DNA from: Agrobacterium rubi TR3 = NBRC 13261
GTDB taxonomy: Bacteria > Pseudomonadota > Alphaproteobacteria > Rhizobiales > Rhizobiaceae
Length of the DNA stretch: 64,000 nt
NCBI RefSeq assembly: GCF_000739935.1
Contig: NZ_BBJU01000003.1
Span: 294,680-358,679 of the forward strand
Direction: 5' to 3'
Every line of letters begins with the position of its first letter. The stretch's first letter is position 1. Below the pieces are notes generated by a model. That model saw only the letters and a list, made by a program, of their open reading frames with translations, searched no databases and was not told where the DNA came from. The translations under genes and the position numbers were made by a program. Positions 18,087-28,291 of the stretch are shown here, piece by piece.

Positions 18087-19070
18087 TTAGCGAAATATTT
18101 TCCGTACAATTCTGACCAGATTCCGTCGGCGTTTCTTCTTTTTTTCATATTTTTTTTCGGCAACTAAAACGCGCTCTTTTGCTGGAACTCGTCCTGATTC
18201 CTGTGCATAGTTAGACAAGATATTGAAGATGTTAAATTGGTTTAATATATGATCGCGGGCTTTCTCCAGGTGAGGTCTGCATACCTCCGCTGTATTGGCT
18301 TCAATAATTTTTTTTATCGATGAAATAGCACTGTCTGGATCGTTGATATCGATAGCCGTAAAGGATCGATTGTCCAGATAATCACCAATATTTTGGCTGC
18401 CATAGTATATCGGATAGGTGAGCGTCAGAAGTGGATCTGATATTTTCTCCGTCCAATAATGGGGATATGCGCTGTTTTCGATGGCGATATGGTAATGATA
18501 GGCGGACAATACTTCTGTTTTGTCTGAAAATCCGTTTATGTTGCGGCCAAAGACGTCGATGTTGTCCCCGAAGTGGGACTTCAGCTTCTCGACAAATTCG
18601 AGACGCAAGCGATGGCCGGGGGTAAAGGCTTTGTTAGAAGAGACAACTGAAATCAGCTTGCTCTTGGATGGCCGGTAATCTCTGAAATCATTGTAGGTCA
18701 TTGGACGCGATGATTGCCTACCATCGGCATCATAAGCGCCGACCAGCCACGGAAGACCCAGCGGTCCTGTGCGTTTGTCGCGATGCGGTGTCTGAAGGTC
18801 TGGCGTCAGAATGCAATCAAACTGCGACAGAAAATCACTGTCGTAAACCTTGACGCTCGGCGGTTCTGAGGCGACGAACATACAGCGCTTCGCGACCAGC
18901 CGTTTGGTCAAGCTATCGGGTATCGCATCGTAAACAAAGACGATGTCGCAATCTGCAAAATCACCTTCAAACGAAAATTCGACTCCGTTCCAAACGGGCT
19001 CGGAATTGGGAAACTGGCGTATCCAATGCCAACCTGGGGCGGATGAGATGAAGCCAGCCTTAATCGTCAT
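18087..19070 (-). CDS. Alpha-1,3-fucosyltransferase (GT10)
   Basis: 327 residues. The conserved GT10 stretch is present: YHYHIAIENSAYPHYWTEK followed by ISDPLLTLTYPIYYG (about residues 191-225), with the Glu, Asn and Lys that contact GDP-fucose. It should add L-fucose in alpha-1,3 or 1,4 linkage. The last 20 residues are strongly basic (KKYEKKKKRRR), resembling the membrane-binding tail of Helicobacter fucosyltransferases. A GTG five codons upstream is in frame, but AAAAGG fits the ATG at 19070. It follows fcl on the same strand by about 40 bases, forming a gmd-fcl-GT10-acetyltransferase unit. Confidence 0.85.
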   Translation of the reverse strand: MTIKAGFISSAPGWHWIRQFPNSEPVWNGVEFSFEGDFADCDIVFVYDAIPDSLTKRLVAKRCMFVASEPPSVKVYDSDFLSQFDCILTPDLQTPHRDKRTGPLGLPWLVGAYDADGRQSSRPMTYNDFRDYRPSKSKLISVVSSNKAFTPGHRLRLEFVEKLKSHFGDNIDVFGRNINGFSDKTEVLSAYHYHIAIENSAYPHYWTEKISDPLLTLTYPIYYGSQNIGDYLDNRSFTAIDINDPDSAISSIKKIIEANTAEVCRPHLEKARDHILNQFNIFNILSNYAQESGRVPAKERVLVAEKKYEKKKKRRRNLVRIVRKIFR

Positions 19071-19108
19071 AACGGACCTTTTCACAACTGCATGCTTCGA
19101 ATAGCTGG

Positions 19109-20044
19109 CTAACTGATTGTCTTGAAAATCTGATAGGTGGCTTCGACGCCCTCGGTCAATTTAATCCCCGGCTGCCAACCCATCGCCCGCAACTTTTCCG
19201 CACTCATCAGCTTTCTCGGCGTGCCGTCCGGCTTGCTGAGATCATGCTTGATCTCGCCTTTGAATCCAACAATTTCGCAGATCAGCTTGGTGAGGTCGAG
19301 GATGGAGATGTCTTCGCCGCTGCCGACGTTGACGTGGCTTTCGTCGGAATAGGTCTTCATCAGAAAGACGAGTGCGTCGGCGCAATCGTCGGCATGTAGA
19401 AACTCGCGGCGAGGGGTGCCGGTGCCCCAGATGACCATTTCCGTGTCGCCACGCAGCTTGGCCTCGTGGGCCTTGCGGATCAGCGCGGGCAAAACGTGGC
19501 TTGAGGTGAGATCGAAGTTGTCGCCGGGGCCGTAGAGGTTCGTCGGCATGGCGGAGATGAAGTTGCATCCATATTGTTTGCGATAGGCCTGTGTCAGCTT
19601 GATGCCAGCGATCTTGGCGATGGCGTACCATTCGTTCGTCGGCTCGAGCGCGCCTGTCAGCAACGCGTCTTCCGTGATCGGCTGGTCGGCGAATTTGGGG
19701 TAGATGCAGGATGAGCCGAGGAAGAGAAGCTTTTCGACGCCGGCGCGGTAGGAGGCATCAATGATATTGCTTTCGATCATCAGGTTTTCGTAGAGAAATT
19801 CCGCCGGGCGCGTGTCATTGGCCAGGATGCCGCCGACTTTGGCGGCGGCGAGAAAGACGGCCTGGGGTTTGGTGCGTGCGATCCATTCGGCGGTCTGCGC
19901 CTGGTTGCAAAGATCGACGTCACCGCGGCCGACTGTCAGAACCTCGCAGTTCTCCCGCTCCAGCCTGCGCGCGATGGCAGACCCCACCATGCCGCGATGG
20001 CCTGCAACCCAGACCCGCTTTCCGCTCAGCTCATAGCCGCTCAT
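19109..20044 (-). CDS. fcl: GDP-L-fucose synthase
   Basis: A 311-residue short-chain dehydrogenase-like epimerase/reductase. The NADP site is [15 protein letters not shown] near residue 14. The catalytic Ser, Tyr and Lys lie in FLGSSCIYP and [12 protein letters not shown]. It converts GDP-4-keto-6-deoxy-D-mannose to GDP-L-fucose, the second step after Gmd. The gmd stop is three bases before its start, so the pair is translated together. The two neighbouring fucosyltransferases are the obvious users of the product. Confidence 0.95.
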   Translation of the reverse strand: MSGYELSGKRVWVAGHRGMVGSAIARRLERENCEVLTVGRGDVDLCNQAQTAEWIARTKPQAVFLAAAKVGGILANDTRPAEFLYENLMIESNIIDASYRAGVEKLLFLGSSCIYPKFADQPITEDALLTGALEPTNEWYAIAKIAGIKLTQAYRKQYGCNFISAMPTNLYGPGDNFDLTSSHVLPALIRKAHEAKLRGDTEMVIWGTGTPRREFLHADDCADALVFLMKTYSDESHVNVGSGEDISILDLTKLICEIVGFKGEIKHDLSKPDGTPRKLMSAEKLRAMGWQPGIKLTEGVEATYQIFKTIS

Positions 20045-20047
20045 GGA

Positions 20048-21418
<1,371 letters not shown>

Positions 21419-22240
21419 ATGACCAAACACAGTGTCTCCGCATTCATCATCTGCCTGAACGAAGAGGCCTATCTCGGCAACTGCATCGAGAGCCTTGCGG
21501 ACTGCGCGGAGATCGTGATCGTCGATTCCGGCTCCACGGATGGCACCCAGGCCCTTGTGCAATCCTACGTCGATAGGGGCTGGCCGATCAGGTTCATGTT
21601 CGAGCCCTGGCGCGGATATGCGGGGCAAAAACAGTTTGCGCTGGAGCAATGCACGCAACCCTGGTGTCTCAACATCGATGCTGACGAGCGGCTGGATGTT
21701 GCTTTGCGGGCCGCATTGCCTGACTTGTTGTCTGCGCCGGAAAGTGTCGTCGGCTGGAAGGTCGCGCGCAGACCGTATCTGATCGGTTACGGTTATACGC
21801 CTGAAAACGTGCGGGAGCGAAAAAACTTGCGGCTGATCCGTGCCGGCAAAGGCGCCTACGATCTGGCCCAGAAAGTGCACGAGGGTATCGTGCCCAAGGG
21901 TGATGTCCGTGCGTCCGAGAAGGGAAGCCTGTTGCATTACCGGCCTCTCATCATCGACGAGCAGATGCTGAAAGAGAACAAATATTCGACCCTGAAGGCG
22001 GACCAGAAGTTTTCGGAAGGGCGCGATGCCAAGCTTTCCAAGCTTTTGTTTTCGCCTTGGCTTTATTTTCTGCGGCTGTATTTCCGCAACGGGCTGTGGC
22101 GTTGTGGTGTGCCCGGCTTTATCGAAGCGGCAACGGGCGGCATCTATGCGCTTCTCACACAGGCAAAAATTTATCAGCGTCACGCGCTGAAACGCCGGCC
22201 CAATGTCGATGACATGGAGCGCGGGAGAGGCAAATCATGA
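21419..22240 (+). CDS. LPS core glycosyltransferase family 2 (LpsD/WaaE-like)
   Basis: 273 residues. The GT2 fold opens with VSAFIICLNEEAYLGNCIESL and VIVDSGSTDGTQALV; the metal motif is LNIDADERLD; a hydrophobic C-terminal part follows (LYFLRLYFRNGLW). This matches the WaaE/KdtX-type beta-glycosyltransferases of the LPS inner core. By position, next to a GT4 gene and close to greA, it corresponds to lpsD of the Sinorhizobium lpsBEDC locus, recalled from synteny. Two ATGs stand in tandem; the second gives better spacing to a GAGA site. Its stop overlaps the next start (ATGA). Confidence 0.8.
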   Translation: MTKHSVSAFIICLNEEAYLGNCIESLADCAEIVIVDSGSTDGTQALVQSYVDRGWPIRFMFEPWRGYAGQKQFALEQCTQPWCLNIDADERLDVALRAALPDLLSAPESVVGWKVARRPYLIGYGYTPENVRERKNLRLIRAGKGAYDLAQKVHEGIVPKGDVRASEKGSLLHYRPLIIDEQMLKENKYSTLKADQKFSEGRDAKLSKLLFSPWLYFLRLYFRNGLWRCGVPGFIEAATGGIYALLTQAKIYQRHALKRRPNVDDMERGRGKS

Positions 22241-23259
22241 AAGTCATGCATTATCACCTTGGCAAGGATGGCGGCGCCGAGCGGTTTTTTGTGCATCTGG
22301 TCAACGCGCTTGCACGTCGCGGTGTCGAGCAAACCGCGGTCATCAGGCCCAATCGCCTTTGGCGCAAGAAGATCGATGGCGTGTGTGGCATCATCGAAAG
22401 CAACTTTCGTAATTTTTCACCCGACCGGATCCTGCTGCCGATGAAGGTCATGCGCATGGCGCGCCATGAGCAACCGAACGCGCTGATGTCGTGGGCGACG
22501 CGGCCAAGCCGATTGATGCCGAATTACAAAGGCTGCATCAAGCTTTCGCGTCTTGGCGACTACCCGACGAAGCTGGATTACTTCAAGAATACCGACATCC
22601 TCGTCTGCAACACGCCGGGCATTGGCGAGCATGTCCGCGCGCTGGGTTGGACGCGCGGTGTGGAGGTCATCTCCAACTTCACCAGCACACAACAGATCGC
22701 GCCGGTGTCGCGGGCGTCGCTGGATACGCCCGACGGCGTGCCCCTGGTCATGAGCATGGGGCGTTTTGTGAAGCGCAAGGGGTTTCACACGCTGATCGAT
22801 GCGGTCGCGACCCTGCCGGGCGTTTATCTCTGGCTGGCAGGCGATGGCGAGGAACGGGAAAGTCTGGAAGCACAGGTCGATGCGCGGGGAATGCGCGAGC
22901 GCGTTCGGTTCATCGGCTGGCAGGACGACACGCGAGCCTACGTATCGGCAGCCGACATCTTCGTCATGCCTTCCAGCCACGAGCCGCTCGGCAATGTGAT
23001 TTTGGAAGCCTGGGCGCAGAAAAAGCCGGTGGTGTCCTCCAAATCCGAGGGGCCACTTTGGTTCATGCGCGATGGCGAAAACGGGCTCTTGGCAGAGATC
23101 GGCCAGGAGGAAAGTTTTGCCTCGGCTATCGCAAATCTCTTGAATGACAAGGCGTTGACGCAACGGGTTGCCGATGGCGGCTATGAAACGCTGATGAACC
23201 AGTTTTCGGAGGACGCGGTGGCATCGGCCTATATGGAGCTTTTCAAGCGGAAGCCTTGA
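22237..23259 (+). CDS. LPS core glycosyltransferase family 4 (LpsE-like)
   Basis: 340 residues with a GT-B fold. VMHYHLGKDGGAERFFVHLVNAL opens the protein with its Gly-rich acceptor loop, and the donor-site motif MPSSHEPLGNVILEAWA carries the family ExxxxxxxE. It is translationally coupled to the previous gene through an ATGA overlap and converges on the next gene with a 17-base overlap. It is probably a mannosyl- or glucosyl-type core transferase equivalent to lpsE. Confidence 0.8.
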   Translation: MKVMHYHLGKDGGAERFFVHLVNALARRGVEQTAVIRPNRLWRKKIDGVCGIIESNFRNFSPDRILLPMKVMRMARHEQPNALMSWATRPSRLMPNYKGCIKLSRLGDYPTKLDYFKNTDILVCNTPGIGEHVRALGWTRGVEVISNFTSTQQIAPVSRASLDTPDGVPLVMSMGRFVKRKGFHTLIDAVATLPGVYLWLAGDGEERESLEAQVDARGMRERVRFIGWQDDTRAYVSAADIFVMPSSHEPLGNVILEAWAQKKPVVSSKSEGPLWFMRDGENGLLAEIGQEESFASAIANLLNDKALTQRVADGGYETLMNQFSEDAVASAYMELFKRKP

Positions 23260-24301
23260 CCATGTCATAGATGCGGCCGATGCGTTCGGCCTCACCGTCG
23301 ATGGTGAAATGTTCGGCCACGTGCCGGCGGGCGGCGATGGATGCCGTTGCCAGCTTGGCCTCGTCATTCAACCATCGCACCGTCGTTTTCGCCATGACAT
23401 CCAACTGGTTTCTGGCGATGACCTCGCCGGTCTCAGCTGTTACGAGCTCTGGAAACGCGCCGACATCGGTGGCAATCACAGGCACGCCGGTTGCCATCGC
23501 CTCCAACGGCGTCAGACCGAAACCTTCCCAGCGCTGGGGGGCGATGAACAGATCGAGCGCCTGATACCAGCGATTGATATCGGTGTGTTCGCCGACAAAC
23601 AGGATGCGGTCTGCAAGACCCGCAGCGCGGACCTTTTCTTTCAAGCCGTTTTCGAACTCGATATGCGGCCCGGTCGCCCGGCCGGCGATGATGGCTGACC
23701 AACCAGGCGTCTGTGGCAGGATCGCAATCATCGTATCGACGAAGAGATCGGTGCCTTTTTGGTGACGCACCCGGCCGAAACAGCCGATGTGTTTTTGAGA
23801 AACATCGAGGCCAAGTGTCTGTTTGGCCTGCGCCTTGTCGGCGGGTAGTGAGAAGCGTTCGGTGTCGATGCCATGCATGACGACGGTGCTGGGAACGTCG
23901 AGATAGGATGCTGTCTTGCCGCTGGTTGCGATCACCGCATCCATGCGCGACACCAGAAATTTCGTCCAGCCACTGTGCTTGCGTTGAGACGCGGAGGTGA
24001 ACACCAGCTTCAACCTCATGCGCAAAACATAGCGCATGAGAATGCCCGGCAGCATTTCGATGTTGCGCCGCGCATGCCAGACTCTCGGCTTTTGGTCCGG
24101 CCCCCATTGCCATAGCCGCCACAGATCGCGAAAGCGAACATGCGGCAGGCTGTCGGGCAGACCCGGCCCGATGGCCGCCACCTTCTGCCCCTGCGTGTTT
24201 TGCACAGGCAGAAGCTGGATGATGGTGGATGTCACGCCGGAAAGCCTGCGCTTGAAGTTTGGCGCGAGCACGCGAACATCAGCCAAGTCAATATGGGGCA
24301 A
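23243..24301 (-). CDS. lpsB: LPS core mannosyltransferase, LpsB/LpcC-like (GT4)
   Basis: 352 residues from a TTG at 24301. Family features are VLAPNFKRRLSGVTSTIIQLLPVQ at the N-terminus, GCFGRVRHQKGTDLFVDTMI, and the donor motif QRWEGFGLTPLEAMATGVPVI near residue 270. This is the LpsB/LpcC group, which uses GDP-mannose to build the rhizobial LPS core. The frame reaches further up into greA to an ATG at 24385, but the family start and length agree with the TTG; no strong ribosome-binding site is seen, so the start is uncertain. It follows greA by about 30 bases on the same strand. Confidence 0.85.
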   Translation of the reverse strand: MPHIDLADVRVLAPNFKRRLSGVTSTIIQLLPVQNTQGQKVAAIGPGLPDSLPHVRFRDLWRLWQWGPDQKPRVWHARRNIEMLPGILMRYVLRMRLKLVFTSASQRKHSGWTKFLVSRMDAVIATSGKTASYLDVPSTVVMHGIDTERFSLPADKAQAKQTLGLDVSQKHIGCFGRVRHQKGTDLFVDTMIAILPQTPGWSAIIAGRATGPHIEFENGLKEKVRAAGLADRILFVGEHTDINRWYQALDLFIAPQRWEGFGLTPLEAMATGVPVIATDVGAFPELVTAETGEVIARNQLDVMAKTTVRWLNDEAKLATASIAARRHVAEHFTIDGEAERIGRIYDMVKASA

Positions 24302-24332
24302 AATCGGGATCTCGCAGGCAGGGAGCGTTCGA

Positions 24333-24809
24333 TCAGCCCCAGTTGATGGAGAGGATTTCGTAGCCGCGTGAACCGCCGGGCGCATTTACTTCGATGCTGT
24401 CTCCGACTTCCTTGCCGATCAGCGCACGGGCGATGGGCGAAGAGATGGAGATGCGGCCCTGCTTGACGTCGGCTTCCTGGTCGCCGACGATCTGGTAGGT
24501 CTTCTGTTCGTTGGAATCTTCATCCACGAGCTTGATCGTTGCACCGAACTTGATGGTGGTGCCGGACATTTTCGAGAGGTCAATCACCTCGGCGCGGGCC
24601 GTCAGGTCTTCCAGTTCGGCAACGCGGCCTTCATTGTGGCTCTGCGCTTCCTTGGCGGCATGGTATTCCGCATTTTCAGAGAGGTCGCCATGGGCGCGCG
24701 CTTCTGCAATTGCCTCGATAATCCGAGGACGTTCTTCCTGCTGGCGAAAGCGGAGTTCTTCCTGCAACTTGACGAATCCACCCTGGGTCATTGGTACTTT
24801 TTCTACCAT
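24333..24809 (-). CDS. greA: Transcription elongation factor GreA
   Basis: 158 residues, full length. The N-terminal coiled coil carries the tip acidic residues in [15 protein letters not shown] (Asp and Glu that stimulate RNA cleavage by stalled RNA polymerase). The C-terminal FKBP-like domain ends [14 protein letters not shown]. The ATG at 24809 has AAGGAAG seven bases upstream; the longer frame is rejected. It is probably co-transcribed with lpsB. Confidence 0.96.
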   Translation of the reverse strand: MVEKVPMTQGGFVKLQEELRFRQQEERPRIIEAIAEARAHGDLSENAEYHAAKEAQSHNEGRVAELEDLTARAEVIDLSKMSGTTIKFGATIKLVDEDSNEQKTYQIVGDQEADVKQGRISISSPIARALIGKEVGDSIEVNAPGGSRGYEILSINWG

Positions 24810-25019
24810 TTTTTCTTCCTTCGCATTCGAACTGCGGTACCCGCAGACACAAAAAGAAACAGGTTCCGGAGCAAAACTACGGAACCATGTCAAAATCACA
24901 ATTTCCGTCACTATATCAGAAGACGGGAGTGAATTGCCAGAGAATTTGAAGCATTCAACTTCTCGTAAAATAACCGCCTCATCATATTCAGATATTGACT
25001 TTCAATACAAGAACATATA

Positions 25020-26264
25020 GTGAACAAACTTATGAAAAAGTCAATAAAAGAACGTTTGGCGGTTTTGTCCGATGCGGCGAAGTATGATGCGTCCTGCGCC
25101 TCCAGTGGCACGACGAAACGAAATTCGTCTGCATCGGGTGGATTGGGATCGACCGAAGGGTCGGGCATTTGCCACGCCTATGCGCCAGATGGGCGCTGCA
25201 TTTCGCTATTGAAAATCCTGCTGACCAACTTCTGCATTTACGACTGTGCCTATTGCATCAACCGCTCCTCCAGCAATGTCGAGCGGGCGCGCTTCACTGT
25301 GGAGGAAGTGGTGTGGCTGACATTGGAATTTTATCGCCGCAATTACATCGAAGGGCTGTTTCTGTCGTCTGGCATCATTCGCTCATCGGATCATACGATG
25401 GAGGAACTGGTTCGCGTGGCGCGGGAGTTGCGGGTGACCCATGGCTTCCGCGGCTATATCCACCTCAAGTCCATTCCCGAGGCATCGGCGCGTCTGGTGG
25501 AAGAGGCTGGGCTTTATGCCGACCGTTTGTCGATCAACATAGAGCTTCCGACCGATAGCGGTATCGGGCGGTTCGCGCCGGAAAAGCAGCCGATCAACAT
25601 TCGCAAATCCATGGCCGATATTCGCCTGAAGATCGAGGAGGCGGGTGAGCCGACGCTGCAGACGAAACGCGTCAGAAAATTTGCGCCTGCGGGCCAAAGT
25701 ACGCAGATGATCGTCGGTGCAGATGGCGCCAACGACACCACGATCCTGTCCACGAGTGCGCGCCTCTACGGCAGTTACGGTTTGCGGCGTGTCTATTATT
25801 CCGCCTTCAGCCCGATCCCCGATTCGTCTAAAAATCTGCCTTTGATCAAGCCGCCCTTGATGCGGGAGCATCGGCTGTATCAGGCCGACTGGCTGTACCG
25901 ATTCTACGGCTTTGATATCGATGAGATCGCCTCGACCCAAAAGGATGGCATGCTGGATCTCGATATCGACCCCAAGCTGGCTTGGGCGCTGGCCAACCGG
26001 CAGAAATTTCCCGTCGATGTGAACAAAGCGGACCGCGAAATGCTGTTGCGCGTGCCTGGATTTGGCACCAAGACGGTGAAGTCCATTCTCTCGTCGCGCC
26101 GGTTTCGGCAATTGCGGCTGGAAGATATCGCCCGATTCGGCGTGTCATTGAAAAAGGTGAAAGCCTTCGTGGTGGCAGGCGGTTGGACGCCGGGCAAGTT
26201 GACGGAACGGCCGGATTTGCGCGCCATGTTTGCGCCGCAGCCTGAACAATTGTCGTTGCTCTGA
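25020..26264 (+). CDS. Radical-SAM DNA modification/repair protein with C-terminal HhH
   Basis: 414 residues. The [4Fe-4S] motif Cys72-x3-Cys76-x2-Cys79 (FCIYDCAYC) identifies a radical-SAM enzyme. The last 80 residues hold a helix-hairpin-helix of ComEA type (VDVNKADREMLLRVPGFGTKTV), which binds DNA. This is the family annotated as putative DNA modification/repair radical SAM protein, always found beside the DUF4130/UdgX gene. Its stop overlaps the next ATG by one base, so the two are coupled. The start is GTG with a weak AAGAA site; an ATG four codons later is the alternative. The reaction on DNA is unproven. Confidence 0.85.
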   Translation: MNKLMKKSIKERLAVLSDAAKYDASCASSGTTKRNSSASGGLGSTEGSGICHAYAPDGRCISLLKILLTNFCIYDCAYCINRSSSNVERARFTVEEVVWLTLEFYRRNYIEGLFLSSGIIRSSDHTMEELVRVARELRVTHGFRGYIHLKSIPEASARLVEEAGLYADRLSINIELPTDSGIGRFAPEKQPINIRKSMADIRLKIEEAGEPTLQTKRVRKFAPAGQSTQMIVGADGANDTTILSTSARLYGSYGLRRVYYSAFSPIPDSSKNLPLIKPPLMREHRLYQADWLYRFYGFDIDEIASTQKDGMLDLDIDPKLAWALANRQKFPVDVNKADREMLLRVPGFGTKTVKSILSSRRFRQLRLEDIARFGVSLKKVKAFVVAGGWTPGKLTERPDLRAMFAPQPEQLSLL

Positions 26265-27748
26265 TGTATCGAGTGTCGCTGGAGGGGCGGGGGGATTTTG
26301 GCGAGTGGCGAGATGCTGCCCGCGCCTTCTTATCAGCGAATGTCGCGCCGCATGAGATCGAATGGCGACTTCGTGGTGAAGAGACGGGCCTCTTCGGGTT
26401 CGAGGAGGGAGATCGCGTTCCGCAGGCCGTTGTTGGCGCCAGCGTGAATGTGCCCGCAGCCTTCATGCCGTTTGCGCAGACCATTATCTGTCACAGCGAT
26501 CCGACCCGCTTTGCGCTGCTCTATCGTCTTCTGTGGCGTTTGGGGCAGGACAGAGCACTGCTGGAGTTCAAGTCCGACCCCGATGTGGCCGAAGCACGAA
26601 AAATGGAGAAATCCGTTCGTCGCGATAGTCATAAGATGACGGCTTTCGTGCGTTTCAAAGAAGTGCCGCTGCCGCAAGATTGTGTCGGACGGCGGCAGTT
26701 CATTGCGTGGTTCGAGCCGGATCATTTCATCGTTGAGCGCAAGGCGGCCTTCTTCCAGCGGCGCTTCACGGATATGGATTGGTTGATCCTGACGCCGAAG
26801 GGTTCAGCGCGTTGGGACGGAGAGACACTGGAAACGTCACGCCTTTCCGCAGAGCAGCCCGATCTCTCAGACGAGACCGATGAGCTTTGGCGCACCTACT
26901 ACGCCAACATCTTCAATCCGGCGCGACTGAAGATCAAGGCGATGACAGCAGAGATGCCGAAGAAATACTGGAAGAACCTGCCCGAGGCAGACCTCATTCC
27001 AGACCTGATCCTCAACGCCGAAAGACGTGTGCTGGAGATGGGTGCCAAGGCTGCAACCGAGCCGCAACTTTTCCACCATCGCCTTCAGGCCGCTGCTGAC
27101 AGCAAACCGGTGCCCACGTTGCCCGATGCCGATACGTTGGAAGGATTGAAGCACGAGGCGCAGGGCTGCACGCTCTGTCCGCTACACTGCAAGGCCACGC
27201 AAACGGTGTTCGGGGAGGGGCCAGCCAATGCTGACGTCATGATCGTCGGCGAGCAGCCGGGCGATGTCGAGGATTTGGCCGGGCGTCCCTTTGTCGGTCC
27301 GGCGGGCAAGGTGTTCGATCAGGTACTGGGCGAGACTGGCATGGATCGCAAGGCGATCTACGTCACCAATGCCGTCAAGCACTTCAAATACGAGGCTCGC
27401 GGCAAGAAGCGCATCCACCAGCGCCCTGATGCTGGCGAGGTGCAGCGTTGTCGCTGGTGGCTGACGCGCGAGATCGATCTGGTGCAGCCAAAGCTTATCG
27501 TTGCCATGGGTGCCACGGCGGTCTTTGCCTTGACCGAGTTGAGAGAAAAACTGTCTGACCTACGCGGCAAGCCGATGCCGATGGAGGGCGGCAGGATGCT
27601 GTTCATCACCGTTCACCCTTCCTATCTGTTGCGCATTCCGGATGAGCAGAAAAAGCGGGAAGAGATGCAGAAATTCCGCGAGGATATGCAGGCGGTTCAC
27701 AGACTGATGGAGACGGTACAAGCCGCACCCGCCATCGTGTCAGGCTGA
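26264..27748 (+). CDS. DUF4130-UdgX fusion, uracil-DNA cross-linking protein
   Basis: 494 residues with two domains. Residues 1-250 are the DUF4130 domain seen next to radical-SAM repair proteins (FMPFAQTIICHSDPTRFALLYRLLW region). Residues 285-490 are a family-4-like uracil-DNA glycosylase fold with cluster cysteines in CTLCPLHCKA, the motif GEQPGDVEDLAGRPFVGPAG, and the loop GKKRIHQRPD containing His385. That KRIH loop is the hallmark of UdgX, whose His forms a covalent bond to the abasic site after uracil excision. The fused form presumably links both DNA-handling activities. The DUF4130 role is unknown. Confidence 0.88.
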   Translation: MYRVSLEGRGDFGEWRDAARAFLSANVAPHEIEWRLRGEETGLFGFEEGDRVPQAVVGASVNVPAAFMPFAQTIICHSDPTRFALLYRLLWRLGQDRALLEFKSDPDVAEARKMEKSVRRDSHKMTAFVRFKEVPLPQDCVGRRQFIAWFEPDHFIVERKAAFFQRRFTDMDWLILTPKGSARWDGETLETSRLSAEQPDLSDETDELWRTYYANIFNPARLKIKAMTAEMPKKYWKNLPEADLIPDLILNAERRVLEMGAKAATEPQLFHHRLQAAADSKPVPTLPDADTLEGLKHEAQGCTLCPLHCKATQTVFGEGPANADVMIVGEQPGDVEDLAGRPFVGPAGKVFDQVLGETGMDRKAIYVTNAVKHFKYEARGKKRIHQRPDAGEVQRCRWWLTREIDLVQPKLIVAMGATAVFALTELREKLSDLRGKPMPMEGGRMLFITVHPSYLLRIPDEQKKREEMQKFREDMQAVHRLMETVQAAPAIVSG

Positions 27749-28186
27749 TGCCGCCATCTCTTTTAGAAGCATGTCAAGACGATCGAAGTTTTGCTCGTTG
27801 GCGGCTGCGATGAATTTCTTGAGTTGCAGAATGTCAGTCGTCGCATCGAACACCATGTGCCAGCGCAGAGTCGTACCGTTCGGTTCTGCGATGAACTCCA
27901 TGTCCATCGTGTAAACGTGCATCGGCTCGTGATGTACGAAAACAACGCGTTCTGGCACCGTTACATCGCGGAACGTCGAAACATTGTGAAAATCGGTGCC
28001 ATCAGAGGCCGTCATGGTTATGGCCCATGTGCCGCCGGGGCGAAAATCGAACGTGGTAATTGTGTTGGTAAAGCCGTGCGGACCCCACCATTGTTCCAAA
28101 AGCGCGGGATCGGCGAATGTTTGAAACAATGTTTCGCGATCAACCAAAAACAGTCTCTCGTTAAAGATTTCCATTTTTTCGGTCAT
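27740..28186 (-). CDS. SRPBCC (AHSA1-type) protein
   Basis: 148 residues. The START/AHSA1 fold is visible from IFNERLFLVDRETLFQTFADP, LLEQWWGPHGFTN and FDFRPGGTWAITM. Members of this group bind hydrophobic ligands or are co-located with ArsR regulators, but no such partner is adjacent here. GAGGA precedes the ATG. It overlaps the end of the convergent UdgX gene by nine bases. No specific function can be assigned. Confidence 0.8.
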   Translation of the reverse strand: MTEKMEIFNERLFLVDRETLFQTFADPALLEQWWGPHGFTNTITTFDFRPGGTWAITMTASDGTDFHNVSTFRDVTVPERVVFVHHEPMHVYTMDMEFIAEPNGTTLRWHMVFDATTDILQLKKFIAAANEQNFDRLDMLLKEMAASA

Positions 28187-28224
28187 GGTCCTCACCATTC
28201 CTCCAGCCGAAAGGGGCGAACTTT

Positions 28225-28263
28225 GGCAAAAGAAACCCGGCCAACAAGTTTGCAGGCCGGGTT
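28225..28263 (-). terminator. Terminator of carB
   Basis: AACCCGGCC/GGCCGGGTT stem, 12-base loop, then TTTCTTTT on the minus strand, about 30 bases after the carB stop. Confidence 0.8.
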
Positions 28264-28291
28264 GCGTCGACATCGCGACTGGCTGCCCCTA

